Below are positions 1 to 8,622 of a DNA stretch of 64,000 nt, piece after piece. Within the stretch, counting starts at the first letter, position 1; every line of letters starts with the position of its first letter. The notes beneath the pieces are model-generated. The model did no database searches. It was not told the DNA's origin and saw only the letters and a program-made list of their open reading frames with translations. Source of the stretch: Microvirga flocculans ATCC BAA-817 (GTDB lineage: Bacteria > Pseudomonadota > Alphaproteobacteria > Rhizobiales > Beijerinckiaceae); NCBI RefSeq assembly GCF_000518665.1, contig NZ_JAEA01000001.1, forward strand, positions 531,166 to 595,165. Reading direction: 5' to 3'. Made by a program: the position numbers and the translations under genes.

Positions 1-351
1 GTTCTCTTCGGTCAACGGTTCAAGGGCTCCCGACAGGGAGACGTCGTAGACATCGGAATCCGGCAGGCAGGCCACATCGATCGTGCCCTTCGGTAGGCGC
101 CGCTCTGCAATGAGTTTGTTCTTGCGAGGTCCCTGTCCTGCGACATCCCATTGAACGGAGATGCCCTGAGGTGCCAGCAACGGCTTGACGATATTTGCCT
201 CGAGCAGGTTGAGATAATCGCCGCCCCATGTTCCGACAACGCAGGATTTTTCCTGCGCGAGGGCAGGAGTGCCAAGGGCTGATGCACCGATGGCGGTTCC
301 GGCACCCAAGAGAAAAGTTCGTCTGGAGAGTGTAAAGCTTGCTGATGTCAT
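1..351 (-). CDS. ABC transporter substrate-binding protein, N-terminal part (runs off left edge)
   Basis: The N-terminal 117 codons of a periplasmic binding protein are visible; the rest lies beyond base 1. The sequence starts with a Tat-like signal (S-R-R-T-F-L-L-G near residues 9-16, then a hydrophobic Ala/Gly stretch and an ALA-Q cleavage site), followed by V-V-G-T-W-G-G-D-Y, typical of PotD/DctP-like extracellular solute-binding proteins for polyamines and related cations. It begins 2 bp after the stop of the upstream ATPase gene, so it is the distal gene of the same operon. The family and Tat-like leader are seen directly; the polyamine-type substrate is inferred from the partner genes. 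No lesion is visible in the part present. Confidence 0.8.
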   Translation of the reverse strand, partial: MTSASFTLSRRTFLLGAGTAIGASALGTPALAQEKSCVVGTWGGDYLNLLEANIVKPLLAPQGISVQWDVAGQGPRKNKLIAERRLPKGTIDVACLPDSDVYDVSLSGALEPLTEEN

Positions 352-353
352 CG

Positions 354-1463
354 TTAGTCCTCCGTTCGGTTCTTGTATCTTCCCTCATTGTCAGGCCAGT
401 CTGATGCATCGAGTATCTGACTGGCTTTCACCGGCCATGAAATTCGGACCGGTTCGCCTTCTTTGAGCGAGGCGATATCGTGCGATGCCGTTCGGCTATG
501 GACAGAGATTGTTTGCCCTGTATCTGATCCGATCATGACCTCGTTCACCGGGCCGAGGAACGTGATTGCGCGGACGATGCCGGACAGGACGTTCGGATGC
601 TTGGGTGCCGCATCTCCCGGTACCAGGTCGATGCAATCGGGGCGGACGGACAGAATGGACGTCGACGAAGGGGCGGATCCGCTAAAGTAGAACCTTTGGC
701 CCGACTGCGTCAGAAAAGTGCCGGGAGCGGAGACATATCCCCGCAGAAAATTCGCTCGGCCCATGAAGTCGGCAATGAAGGCCGTGCGAGGAGTATCGTA
801 GAGCTCACGTGGCGTTCCGACCTGCTCGATCCTGCCTTTGTTCATCACGACGAGCCGGTCCGCAACCGCAAGGGCCTCCTCTTGGTCATGGGTGACGAAA
901 ATCGTCGTCAAGCCGAGCTTTCGCTGTAATTGCCGGATTTCAATACGTACGGCGTGCCTCAGTTTTGCATCAAGGTTGGAAAGCGGCTCATCGAGAAGAA
1001 GAACATCGGGCGTGATCGCCAACGCTCGAGCCAGCGCGACGCGCTGCTGTTGTCCACCCGACAGCTGACGCGGATAACGGTCGAGCAGATGATCCAGGTG
1101 GACGAGGCGCAGCATTTCGAGAACGCGTGCCTTAATGTCGGCACGAGCGACATTGCGCATTTCGAGGCCGAAACCGACATTCTGCGAAACCGTCATATGA
1201 GGAAACAGGGCATAGTTCTGGAATACCATTCCGGTTGAGCGGCGGTAAGGAGGCATCTCGGTGACATTGTGCTGACCGATCCGGATCTCACCAGCCGTCG
1301 GCAGAACGAAACCCGCGATCATGCGCAGTGTCGTTGTCTTTCCGCAGCCTGATGGGCCAAGGAGAGCAACGAGCTCTCCCTGTTTGACCGTAAGCGAGAA
1401 GTCATGAACGGCATCCACTCCGCCATAAGTCTTGCCTACGTGAGAGAGGGTAACCTGCTTCAT
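354..1463 (-). CDS. ABC transporter ATP-binding protein, PotA/spermidine-putrescine type
   Basis: A 369-residue ATPase that would power uptake of polyamine-like substrates at the inner membrane. Walker A is G-P-S-G-C-G-K-T-T (about residues 37-45), the signature is L-S-G-G-Q-Q-Q-R (about 134-141), Walker B is V-L-L-L-D-E-P, and the switch histidine is in V-T-H-D. A C-terminal TOBE-like regulatory domain follows residue 240, as in PotA/FbpC-type subunits. Length is normal. It directly abuts the upstream permease gene (stop codon adjacent to this start) and precedes the binding-protein gene by 2 bp, so translational coupling is likely. Substrate specificity cannot be read from the ATPase itself. 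Confidence 0.92.
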   Translation of the reverse strand: MKQVTLSHVGKTYGGVDAVHDFSLTVKQGELVALLGPSGCGKTTTLRMIAGFVLPTAGEIRIGQHNVTEMPPYRRSTGMVFQNYALFPHMTVSQNVGFGLEMRNVARADIKARVLEMLRLVHLDHLLDRYPRQLSGGQQQRVALARALAITPDVLLLDEPLSNLDAKLRHAVRIEIRQLQRKLGLTTIFVTHDQEEALAVADRLVVMNKGRIEQVGTPRELYDTPRTAFIADFMGRANFLRGYVSAPGTFLTQSGQRFYFSGSAPSSTSILSVRPDCIDLVPGDAAPKHPNVLSGIVRAITFLGPVNEVMIGSDTGQTISVHSRTASHDIASLKEGEPVRISWPVKASQILDASDWPDNEGRYKNRTED

Positions 1464-2324
1464 TTAAACGATCCTCGACAGCTTGACGAAACGATCAGTG
1501 ATCAGGAGACAGGCTCCGATGAGCAGGATCTGCACAACGGAAACGGCTGCAATCGTCGGGTCGAACTTCCATTCCAGGTACTGCAGCATTGCGATTTGCA
1601 GCGTGGTTCGTCCTGGCCCTGCCAAGAAAAGAGACATTTCCAGATCGGTAAAGGAAACGATGAAGCTGAAAATGGCGGCTGCGAAAACGCCGGGGCGTAT
1701 CGTCGGTAAAGTGACCCGCGTGAACGTTGTGAGAGGACGGGCGCCCAGGCTCATGGCCGCCTCTTCGAGCGACTTGTTCATGCCGACCAGCGTTGACGAT
1801 ACGAGGCGAACCGTCCACGGGATCGTCAGTGCTACATGAGCCATAACAAATCCGGGCAGGGTCGAGATCATCCTGACGCCCGTCCATAATTCCAATTGAA
1901 TGAAGTAGATGTAGATGGCTGTTCCCGCGACGATGCCGGGTACGATCAGGGGCGAGAGAAGAAAGGTGTTCAACACCTCACGGCCGGGAAACCGACCGCG
2001 CACGAGCGCAAAACTGGCGGGAATGCCGAGTGCTAGGCCAGCAATCATGGCGAACAGGCCGATTTTGACCGAGGTCAGGAACCCATCCAGGAAAGCCCCG
2101 GCCGCCCATGCATTCGAGAACCATTTAAGGCTATATCCCCTCGGAGGGAATGTGATGACCGCATTTTCGAAGACACTGACCCAGAATACAAAAATAACTG
2201 GGGTGAACATGAACAAAAAAACGGAAAGAACGATGAAATAATAGAGGAAGCGCCATATCGACGTAGCAAGCACACCGGATGATGCGGCATCAGAGGCGAA
2301 GCCAACGGCAGTTCTCCAGTTCAT
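1464..2324 (-). CDS. ABC transporter permease, PotC-like
   Basis: A 286-residue inner-membrane permease with about six transmembrane helices and the PotC-like N-terminal motif F-P-P-R-G-Y-S-L-K-W-F (about residues 60-70). The EAA loop that contacts the ATPase is seen as E-E-A-A-M-S-L-G-A (about 188-196). The ATG at 2324 is the earliest possible start because an in-frame TAG lies three codons upstream; the ribosome binding site is weak. It is the first recognisable gene of a minus-strand operon. Such importers normally need two permeases (PotB and PotC types). No PotB-like gene lies upstream, where the DNA becomes AT-rich and non-coding; it could lie beyond the left edge, or be lost. Confidence 0.9.
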   Translation of the reverse strand: MNWRTAVGFASDAASSGVLATSIWRFLYYFIVLSVFLFMFTPVIFVFWVSVFENAVITFPPRGYSLKWFSNAWAAGAFLDGFLTSVKIGLFAMIAGLALGIPASFALVRGRFPGREVLNTFLLSPLIVPGIVAGTAIYIYFIQLELWTGVRMISTLPGFVMAHVALTIPWTVRLVSSTLVGMNKSLEEAAMSLGARPLTTFTRVTLPTIRPGVFAAAIFSFIVSFTDLEMSLFLAGPGRTTLQIAMLQYLEWKFDPTIAAVSVVQILLIGACLLITDRFVKLSRIV

Positions 2325-2802
2325 CGGCGCCTATCATTGTTGAGAAACCGGTTTCGAGCCTGAACTCTAGAAGGGACTATCTCAGTCGTTCAAACGCCAA
2401 ATTCTACTGTTCAGATAAGAGGCTCGGGAGTAACGATTTGAGGCCAAGTTGCACTTATCAATTCCTCCCGCCGTTTAGGAAGTGACACGTCTTGTAGTTG
2501 CGAGGTCTTTGCCGAGAATCATCGGCGCAGGTACTTGTTATAGATCCTGTTGGATTTACGCGGTCCCGAATAGGAGACGACTAAAATCTTGCTCTGCAAT
2601 CCGCTAGAAAGGGAGGCTGTAGCAGTGTCGCATGACATGTGGGATATAACGATTGCGATAGAGGGTGGCGATTGCTGTCAGGCAAAACTTTGGCCTATTA
2701 TCCCTTTCGCAAGAGTAGCTCCTAAATCTGGTATAGCCAAGCCTTTTGCAATTTCCTGGTAGTATTGCCATGCTTTCTTTCTGTTGTGAGAAGATATGGC
2801 AA

Positions 2803-3071
2803 ATGACTAAAATCAACTCGTCAGCAAAAGAGCTCCTATCCAATAATATTTGGAGGCTTATTGATACAACTAAGATCATTATTGGCTATCCACAATAGAA
2901 TGCAGAAGTAGCTATTAATTTATATACTCTTTTTAAAGAATACAAAAAGCGTATATCGACTCATATAATCAAGCTGAATTCGAAGCCGTTATCAGTGATA
3001 TTGTAGAAAATGGCTTTGCCTATAAAGAGATAAACTCTTACGACTTTAATAAGGGCTCGAAAGATTACTAA
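2803..3071 (+). pseudogene. remnant of a small AT-rich gene, broken by a stop and a frameshift
   Basis: Reading from the ATG at 2803 gives 31 residues (M-T-K-I-N-S-S-A-K-E-L-L-S-N), then a TAG at 2896-2898. The same frame stays open after it (N-A-E-V-A-I-N-L-Y-T-L-F-K-E-Y-K-K-R) and a different frame continues with A-E-F-E-A-V-I-S-D-I-V-E-N-G-F-A-Y-K-E-I-N-S-Y-D-F to a TAA at 3069-3071. The amino-acid composition looks protein-like in each piece, which suggests a small protein of about 90 residues broken by one nonsense codon and one indel. I do not recognise the family. Base composition is unlike the host, suggesting transfer. The joining of the pieces is inference. Confidence 0.3.
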
Positions 3072-3238
3072 ACTCTCGTTAAACCGAAAAACCTCAAGAA
3101 GCCCATGACAGTAAAAATAGCGCCATAGAAAATCCTTTTCTTAAGAGGGAAGCCCTGTCCAGGCTCTCCGACCCAAAGAATAGTCGCCTCTTTTCCATCA
3201 ATAATACGCTTATCTCCAAATTTTGGCCCGTTATGCAA
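3068..3238 (-). pseudogene. remnant of a small membrane protein
   Basis: A minus-strand frame ending at the TAG at 3068-3070 encodes D-G-K-E-A-T-I-L-W-V-G-E-P-G-Q-G-F-P-L followed by a hydrophobic segment (I-F-Y-G-A-I-F-T-V-M-G-F-L). The pattern W-x-G-x-P-x-Q-G before a membrane helix recalls N-termini of bacterial PH-like membrane proteins. There is no ATG; the frame is open to about 3260 and the best initiator is a TTG at 3236-3238, so the piece may be truncated at both ends. Its stop overlaps the stop of the plus-strand remnant, as if two small genes once faced each other. Family assignment is tentative. Confidence 0.3.
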
Positions 3239-3437
3239 CTGTGCTGCTGATAGTTTGAAAGTAAGTAATTATATTTATATCAGTATACACGTGTAGATTT
3301 GCTGCATCTGAACGCAACTCAATTACAAATCTGGCCTAGCAATGGTTCGCGTGAAGGCCGATGTACAAATCAAAGCGTCTGACGGATGATCTTTCTCTTA
3401 TTTCCGATCAAAGCATCCCTGATAATGCACAATAGCA

Positions 3438-4512
3438 TCCCGTTTACGTGCTCTTTAGCGATGAGGAATACACGCTGCTTTTCGACACGCCTTTCGACAA
3501 GGCGAGTTATTATGAGAAGCTAAAGCGCATAGTTATAGTTCATCGCGATAGCCCGTTGCCTCTGACCACCGTACTTGACCCTGACACCAGCGAAGCGCGT
3601 GATGATTGCGGCCATCCTCTCCGTGTCCTTAAAGGTGCGGGTATTCCAGCGGAAGTCAAACTCCGCGCAATACAGCGATAGGTGTTGTGTGCCGACCTTG
3701 TGATACATGCCGATCAAGCCGCGCTTGAGGAGGCTGATAAAGCCTTCAACCCTGTTAGTTGACATAGTGCCACGGGCATATTCGCTAGCCGCGTGATTGA
3801 CGGATTCATGAGCAGCAAACTTCTTGCCGACCTTCTTGTAATAGGCGGCTTCATCGGTGTTCAGAACGGTCTCTTGATGTACCTGCTCTTCTAGGATCGA
3901 TGAAACCGTTTCGGCGTCCACATTGCCGACGACAAAGCTACGTGCGGGTCCGTCACGCTCAACAAGCGTCACAACCTTCATCTTGTGGGCATAACCACGC
4001 GCACCTTGGGGCTTCTCATAGGCGTTGCCCCAAAAGGTCTCATCCGCCTCAACAATGCGCCTATCACCACCAAGGCGGACTGAAAATTTTCTTTGATGGC
4101 CTCTCGAATGCGATGGCTCAAATACCATGCAGTCTTGTAGGTCACGCCCAAGATGCGCTGCAATTTCTTGGCGGAAATGCCCTTCTTGGCCACCGTAAAG
4201 AGATAAATTGCCGTAAGCCATTTCCGAAACGGAAGGTGAGTGCCCTCCATCACCGTGCCTACTGTAACGGTAAAATCCCTATCGCAATTGTTGCAACGGT
4301 AGACGCCTTCACGAACCCCTTTGCCTTGGAATGCGTAGATGCGTTCTTCCGCTTCGCAATGCGGGCAAACCGGCCCTTCCGGCCACAGTTTCGACTCAAG
4401 AAACTTTCGAGCTTCCTGATCGTCGTGAAAATAGGGCTTATTAAGCTCCAATGAGTATATCCTCCCATTTATGCAGATACTGCATATCAAGTAACTACTC
4501 TTGTAAAAGGGA
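3438..4512 (-). mobile_element. IS1595/ISXO2-like insertion sequence (approximate ends)
   Basis: About 1.07 kb, defined mainly by the transposase it carries. Candidate imperfect terminal repeats are T-C-C-C-G-T-T-T-A-C at 3438-3447 and its inverted partner, which reads inward as T-C-C-C-T-T-T-T-A-C from 4512. The flanking 8 bp on each side (CAATAGCA left, CAATGGGC right) share only five positions, so a target duplication is suggested but degenerate. Element size suits the IS1595 family. The boundaries should be treated as provisional; the transposase identity is much firmer than the ends. Confidence 0.55.
3520..4451 (-). pseudogene. IS1595-family (ISXO2-like) transposase, split in two frames
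   Basis: The N-terminal part has a zinc ribbon (C-P-H-C ... Y-R-C-N-N-C) and a helix-turn-helix-like K-K-G-I-S-A-K-K-L-Q-R-I-L-G region. The catalytic part lies in the -1 frame: V-E-A-D-E-T-F (first Asp), L-N-T-D-E (second Asp) and S-T-N-R-V-E-G-F-I-S-L-L-K-R (third, Glu/Asn region), the ISXO2-like DDE layout. The TTG at 4449-4451, preceded by GGGAGG at a good distance, is the probable start. The frames overlap between 3978 and 4221, and a canonical X-XXY-YYZ slippery site, A-AAT-TTT, sits at 4083-4089 with the right phase for a -1 shift. Either one base was lost from the A/T run (pseudogene) or frameshifting restores a protein of about 310 residues. Single-ORF relatives favour the mutation view. 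Confidence 0.75.
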
Positions 4513-4765
4513 CAATGGGCCAAAAGAACCGTCTTGGATTACGGTCTCCTAGACGACAGATTGGTGTGTGTTCCATTGATCATGCGTCGTGCTCGTAAGG
4601 CGAAAGAGAGAGCGCCACGGCTCCCGTGCGTGCCAGAGGTCGTTTTCCTTGCTGTCCTTGCTGGCTTGCTTGCCAAGGCAGCTATTCTTGCGATTTCTAC
4701 CCTGAACAGGCGGCCATCGCCCACTCGAACTGTGTCCGAAAGGCAGTGAGCAGTCACCCCAATCT

Positions 4766-5254
4766 GTGGCCTCCAGCGACTCTTCCGGAGTGGATGAGAT
4801 CGCAAGAATTATTCATGGGCAAGCTCCGCGGAACTACCTTCCTCCGCTATCTACCCGTGACTTGGAGCTTGCCCGGGCACTCGACTTCCTGATCCGGAAT
4901 GGAGGCAGCCAAGGGCCCGTGGCGGACCGACAATGGCAAGTCTTTGAACGCGTTTCTCTTCCTCTTGCAGTCTACCTCCGGGATATTGATGATCGCTCCC
5001 GCTGGGGTGACCTTCGCAATGAGATCCGGCGCATACAGGTATTGTGTGTGCGTGTCCCTGATCTATCCGAGAGAGACCTCAATCGAGAGTATGTGGTGAA
5101 GGTAGCGACACTGGCCGATGCCTGGGTTGATCGAGGCCGGAATCTGCTCGCCGAGTTGGAGACGATGGAGAAAGATTCAGGCTCTCCGAAACTGGTTCTG
5201 GATCTGCCTGAGGATCAAGAGCACCTTACTGCGCCGGGCTCCAAAGTCTCGTAG
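4766..5254 (+). CDS. hypothetical protein, unknown function
   Basis: A 162-codon frame beginning with GTG at 4766 (an internal GTG at 4790 is an alternative). The predicted protein is soluble, charged and mostly helical in appearance (R-D-L-E-L-A-R-A-L-D-F-L-I-R-N; L-A-D-A-W-V-D-R-G-R-N-L-L-A-E-L), with no signal peptide or recognisable domain. Codon use looks coding, and no better frame competes on either strand. It lies between the insertion sequence and the convergent kup gene, an accessory context. A short upstream frame (4534-4749) with one hydrophobic segment is less convincing and not annotated. I cannot assign a function. Confidence 0.4.
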   Translation: MASSDSSGVDEIARIIHGQAPRNYLPPLSTRDLELARALDFLIRNGGSQGPVADRQWQVFERVSLPLAVYLRDIDDRSRWGDLRNEIRRIQVLCVRVPDLSERDLNREYVVKVATLADAWVDRGRNLLAELETMEKDSGSPKLVLDLPEDQEHLTAPGSKVS

Positions 5255-5368
5255 GGTGGTTCACATGAATGTCCGCAGTGGGAGGAAAAGCGGACATCCG
5301 CTTGAGGTCAGGAAAGTGCCATTTCGAGACCTTCTTGGGCTCTTCGCGATCATGAGCCAAGAGCTAGT

Positions 5369-7285
5369 TCAGACCGTGACCTGGGTGCCGACCTCGACCA
5401 CGCGTCCAGTGGGGATCTGAAAGAAATCCGTGGCGTCACTGGCCGACTTGGAGAGGCTGATGAACAGCTTGTCCTGCCAGAACGGCATGCCGCCATGAGC
5501 GGACGGCCGGATCGAGCGGCGCGAGACAAAGAATGAGGTCGTCATGATGTCGAACTTGAAGCCCTGCTTGCGCAGAAGCGCCAAACCACGCGGGATATTG
5601 GGCGTCTCCATGTAGCCGAAGCTCATGGTCGCGCGCCAGAACGAATCGCCGAGAGGCTCGATATGAACGCGCTCCTCGTCAGTGACGCGGGGCGTGTCCT
5701 CGGTTCTTACGGTCAGGATCACGTTCTGCTCGTGCAGGATCTTGTTGTGCTTGAGGTTGTGCATGAGAGCGGAGGGGGCGGTCTCGGGATCGCTCGTCAT
5801 GAAGACGGCGGTGCCCTTGACCCGGTAGGGCTGGCTCTTATGCAGCATGCCGATGAGTTCGTTAAGGGGAACATCCGCTTTGCGGGTTTTCTCGAACAGG
5901 ATGCGCGTGCCGCGTCGCCACGTCAACATGAGCGTAACCAACAGCGCACCGACGAGCAGAGGCATCCAGCCGCCCTGCGGGATCTTCAGGGCATTGGCCG
6001 CCAGGAAGATCGTGTCGATGATCAGGAACGGCGCGATGACACAGGCAGCAAGCCACGCCGGCCACTTCCAGAACCGCCAGACGACGAAGAAGGCCATGAT
6101 GGCGGTCACCACCATCGTGCCCGTGACGGCAATGCCATAAGCGTGAGCCAGAGCGCTCGAACTCTTGAAGGTGATCACCAGTAAGAGAACAGCGAGCAGC
6201 AGCATGTAGTTCACCTTGGGGACGTAGATCTGGCCTTTCTCGGTCTCTGACGTCCAGCGGATCTCCATGCGTGGCAAAAGCCCGAGCTGGATCGCCTGCT
6301 GGGTCAGGGAGAAGGCGCCCGTGATCACCGCCTGGCTCGCGATGATGGTGGCGATGGTCGCCATGACGACCATCGGCAGCAGCGCCCATTCCGGGTAGAG
6401 CAGGAAGAACGGATTCTCGATCTTGGCCGGATCGGCGAGCAGCAGCGCGCCCTGTCCGAAATAGTTCAAGGCAAGGCACGGCAGGACGAAACCGAGCCAA
6501 GCGAGCTGAATCGGCCGCCGCCCGAAATGGCCCATATCGGCATAGAGCGCCTCCGCGCCGGTGACGGCGAGGAACACCGCCCCGAGGGCGAACAGGCCCG
6601 CCGTGCCATGCGTGGCGAGGAAGACGATGCCATAGGTCGGGCTGATCGCGGCCAGGATGCGGGGCTCGTCCGCGATGTGGAGCAGCCCGCCCAAAGCCAT
6701 GAGCGCGAACCACAGCGCCATGATCGGGCCGAAGAAGGCCGCGACGCGCGCGGTGCCATGGCTCTGCACCGCGAAGAGACCGATCATGATGACGCCGCTG
6801 AGCGGCAGGACATAATGCTCGAAGGTAGGGTTGACGAGGGTCAGGCCTTCGATGGCCGATAGCACCGAGATGGCGGGGGTGATGATGGCATCGCCATAGA
6901 ACAGAGCAGCGCCGATCATACCCAGCAAAGTGATGACGAGGATGTTGTGACCCATGGCTTTTTGGGCCAGCGCCATGAGCGTCAGCGTGCCGCCCTCGCC
7001 GTTGTTGTCCGCACGCAGAATGAAAATCACGTATTTGACTGTGACGATGAAGATCAGCGCCCACAGGATGAGCGAGACGATGCCGAAGACCATCTCACGC
7101 GTCACGACACCGCCCGCAGCGGCGGCGGAGAGGGATTCCTTTAGGGCATAAAGAGGGCTCGTGCCAATGTCGCCATAGACGACCCCGAGCGTGCCCAGCG
7201 TCAGCAGCCAGAAGCTGGAGCCTTGATGGGTCGAAGGAGCTTCCGCCTCCGCTGAACGGGATTGGGTCGGGGCCGGAACACTCAT
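5369..7285 (-). CDS. kup: Kup-type low-affinity potassium transporter
   Basis: A 638-residue inner-membrane K+/H+ symporter. The N-terminal signature [14 protein letters not shown] (about residues 33-46) is diagnostic for the KUP/HAK/KT family. About twelve hydrophobic helices fill residues 25-450, with a soluble C-terminal domain after that (ending in G-T-Q-V-T-V). Length is usual for rhizobial Kup. The start immediately follows the stop of the upstream 187-residue gene (TAAATG), implying coupled translation. It lies downstream of kdpE in the same direction, so high- and low-affinity potassium uptake are clustered. Nothing looks damaged. Confidence 0.96.
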   Translation of the reverse strand: MSVPAPTQSRSAEAEAPSTHQGSSFWLLTLGTLGVVYGDIGTSPLYALKESLSAAAAGGVVTREMVFGIVSLILWALIFIVTVKYVIFILRADNNGEGGTLTLMALAQKAMGHNILVITLLGMIGAALFYGDAIITPAISVLSAIEGLTLVNPTFEHYVLPLSGVIMIGLFAVQSHGTARVAAFFGPIMALWFALMALGGLLHIADEPRILAAISPTYGIVFLATHGTAGLFALGAVFLAVTGAEALYADMGHFGRRPIQLAWLGFVLPCLALNYFGQGALLLADPAKIENPFFLLYPEWALLPMVVMATIATIIASQAVITGAFSLTQQAIQLGLLPRMEIRWTSETEKGQIYVPKVNYMLLLAVLLLVITFKSSSALAHAYGIAVTGTMVVTAIMAFFVVWRFWKWPAWLAACVIAPFLIIDTIFLAANALKIPQGGWMPLLVGALLVTLMLTWRRGTRILFEKTRKADVPLNELIGMLHKSQPYRVKGTAVFMTSDPETAPSALMHNLKHNKILHEQNVILTVRTEDTPRVTDEERVHIEPLGDSFWRATMSFGYMETPNIPRGLALLRKQGFKFDIMTTSFFVSRRSIRPSAHGGMPFWQDKLFISLSKSASDATDFFQIPTGRVVEVGTQVTV

Positions 7286-7849
7286 TTATCGATCCGCCTG
7301 ATGCGTGATTGGACCCGCTCCGACATTCTCCATCCGTCTGAACGGGGTGACATTGCTTGGGGCTCGCCCTTGCATCTTGAGAATTTGGGCCTGAACGAGA
7401 GCGCCCATGGTCGCGAGGGCCGGATGATCGTGCTGGAACTCGGCCACATCCTCGATCCAATTGATCGCCAGGCCGCGCACGCAAATCGCGCAGTTCCATC
7501 GCTGGTCGTCGCAGGACAGGCGGTGGATCGACCAATCGGGCAGTTCCCATCCGATCAGCCAGAATCCGAGGTCAAGCCAGGCTTGCGCTTCGATCAACCG
7601 CTTCACGGCATCGTTGGGTCCGATCGCCGACTGAAGGCGGGGACAGGCATGTTGCAGCAGCTCTGCCACAAGGTCAGCCGTCGGCTGAGAGGCCGCCTCG
7701 ATCCGTGACAGGAGAGTACGGCGCTCACGTTCCAGGTTTTGCCTCGCGAGATTTTGTTTCGGCCACATCTTGGCGATCCCAACAGACAGGAACGCGATTG
7801 GCATCTTAACCCAACCGAACAATGCGTCCTGACCCTTTGGGTCACACAT
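7286..7849 (-). CDS. conserved-looking hypothetical protein between kdpE and kup
   Basis: A 187-codon frame in the kdp-kup block. The best start is uncertain: Met1 (7849), Met16 or Met28 are possible and none has a strong Shine-Dalgarno. The body reads as a soluble helical protein with four Cys (Q-H-A-C-P-R-L, S-C-D-D-Q-R-W-N-C-A-I-C-V) and many Trp (W-L-D-L-G-F-W-L-I-G-W-E-L-P-D-W). No family is recognised. It is 80 bp downstream of kdpE and its stop touches the kup start, so it is probably co-transcribed with kup and may serve potassium homeostasis; that role is only inferred from position. Confidence 0.55.
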   Translation of the reverse strand: MCDPKGQDALFGWVKMPIAFLSVGIAKMWPKQNLARQNLERERRTLLSRIEAASQPTADLVAELLQHACPRLQSAIGPNDAVKRLIEAQAWLDLGFWLIGWELPDWSIHRLSCDDQRWNCAICVRGLAINWIEDVAEFQHDHPALATMGALVQAQILKMQGRAPSNVTPFRRMENVGAGPITHQADR

Positions 7850-7929
7850 GGTCAGATTGGGATAAATATTCGATTGGGAAGTCGAGAGCTCGTTATAAAG
7901 GCCGTATAAAGATCCTGCTTCGAAGGGAC

Positions 7930-8622
7930 CTAGACCGTATCGATCAGGCGGTAGCCGATTCCAGGCTCCGTTAGAAGAAAGCGCGGATCGGAGGGGTTGG
8001 GCTCGATCTTCTGCCGGAGCTGGCCGACATAGACCCGTAGATATTGCGTGTCGTTCTCGTGGGCCGCACCCCAGACGGCTGTTAGGATCTGCTTGTGCGT
8101 CACCACCTTACCCGCGTGGCTCGCCAGAAAGGCGAGGAGATCGAATTCCTTGGGAGTGGCGCTCACATCTGCTCCCTGTAACGTCACGCGACGCCGGGGA
8201 ATATCGATCTCCAATCCTCCCACGCTCAAAACCGGGGTCTCGCCCTTGCGCTGCATGCGGTGGCGCAGAGCCGTGCGCAGGCGAGCCATGAATTCGCCCA
8301 TGCCGAACGGCTTGTTGACGAAGTCGTCCGCGCCGAGGTCGAGGGCGGCGATCTTCTCGGCCTCGCGGTCACGGGCAGATAGCACGATGATCGGCACATC
8401 GGACCATTCGCGCACACGGGCGATCACCTCCTTGCCGTCCATGTCGGGAAGACCGAGATCGAGCACGACCACATCGGGAGCATCCCCTGCGATGCGCCTC
8501 AGGCCTTCGGCCGCCGTTCCCGCGCCGACCGCTTCATAATCGTTCGCTTCTAGAGCCGGCTTGAGGAAACGGAAGATCGCCGGTTCGTCATCGATGACGA
8601 GCACCCGCGTCGGGCTGGTCAT
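7930..8622 (-). CDS. kdpE: KdpE response regulator
   Basis: A 230-residue OmpR-family regulator that activates the kdp operon when potassium is scarce. The receiver domain has the acidic pair D-D at 11-12, the phosphoacceptor Asp55 in V-V-L-D-L-G-L-P-D, and the conserved Lys in F-V-N-K-P-F. The C-terminal winged helix carries T-P-K-E-F-D-L-L-A and ends G-I-G-Y-R-L-I-D, as in KdpE. Its ATG overlaps the kdpD stop by 4 bp, so sensor and regulator are translationally coupled. Length is normal. Confidence 0.96.
   Translation of the reverse strand: MTSPTRVLVIDDEPAIFRFLKPALEANDYEAVGAGTAAEGLRRIAGDAPDVVVLDLGLPDMDGKEVIARVREWSDVPIIVLSARDREAEKIAALDLGADDFVNKPFGMGEFMARLRTALRHRMQRKGETPVLSVGGLEIDIPRRRVTLQGADVSATPKEFDLLAFLASHAGKVVTHKQILTAVWGAAHENDTQYLRVYVGQLRQKIEPNPSDPRFLLTEPGIGYRLIDTV

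Larger units (their letters stand above)
2325..3437. other. AT-rich, gene-poor accessory region with gene remnants
   Basis: About 1.1 kb of DNA clearly richer in A+T than the flanks, especially from 2600 on. No intact gene is convincing. A minus-strand frame over 2604-2879 has a stretch (K-F-C-L-T-A-I-A-T-L) faintly like the degenerate C-terminus of IS5-type transposases, but this is too weak to annotate. Two short coding remnants around 2803-3071 (plus) and 3068-3260 (minus) are listed separately. The promoter of the ABC operon must lie at its left end. Confidence 0.6.

Noticed and set aside
2604..2879. IS5-type transposase C-terminal remnant on the minus strand
   Set aside because: Only a short stretch (K-F-C-L-T-A-I-A-T-L) is suggestive; no DDE motif or upstream transposase sequence could be found.
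3448..3681. Plus-strand 77-codon frame at the left end of the insertion sequence
   Set aside because: It mostly overlaps the transposase 3' end in antisense and has no recognisable features.
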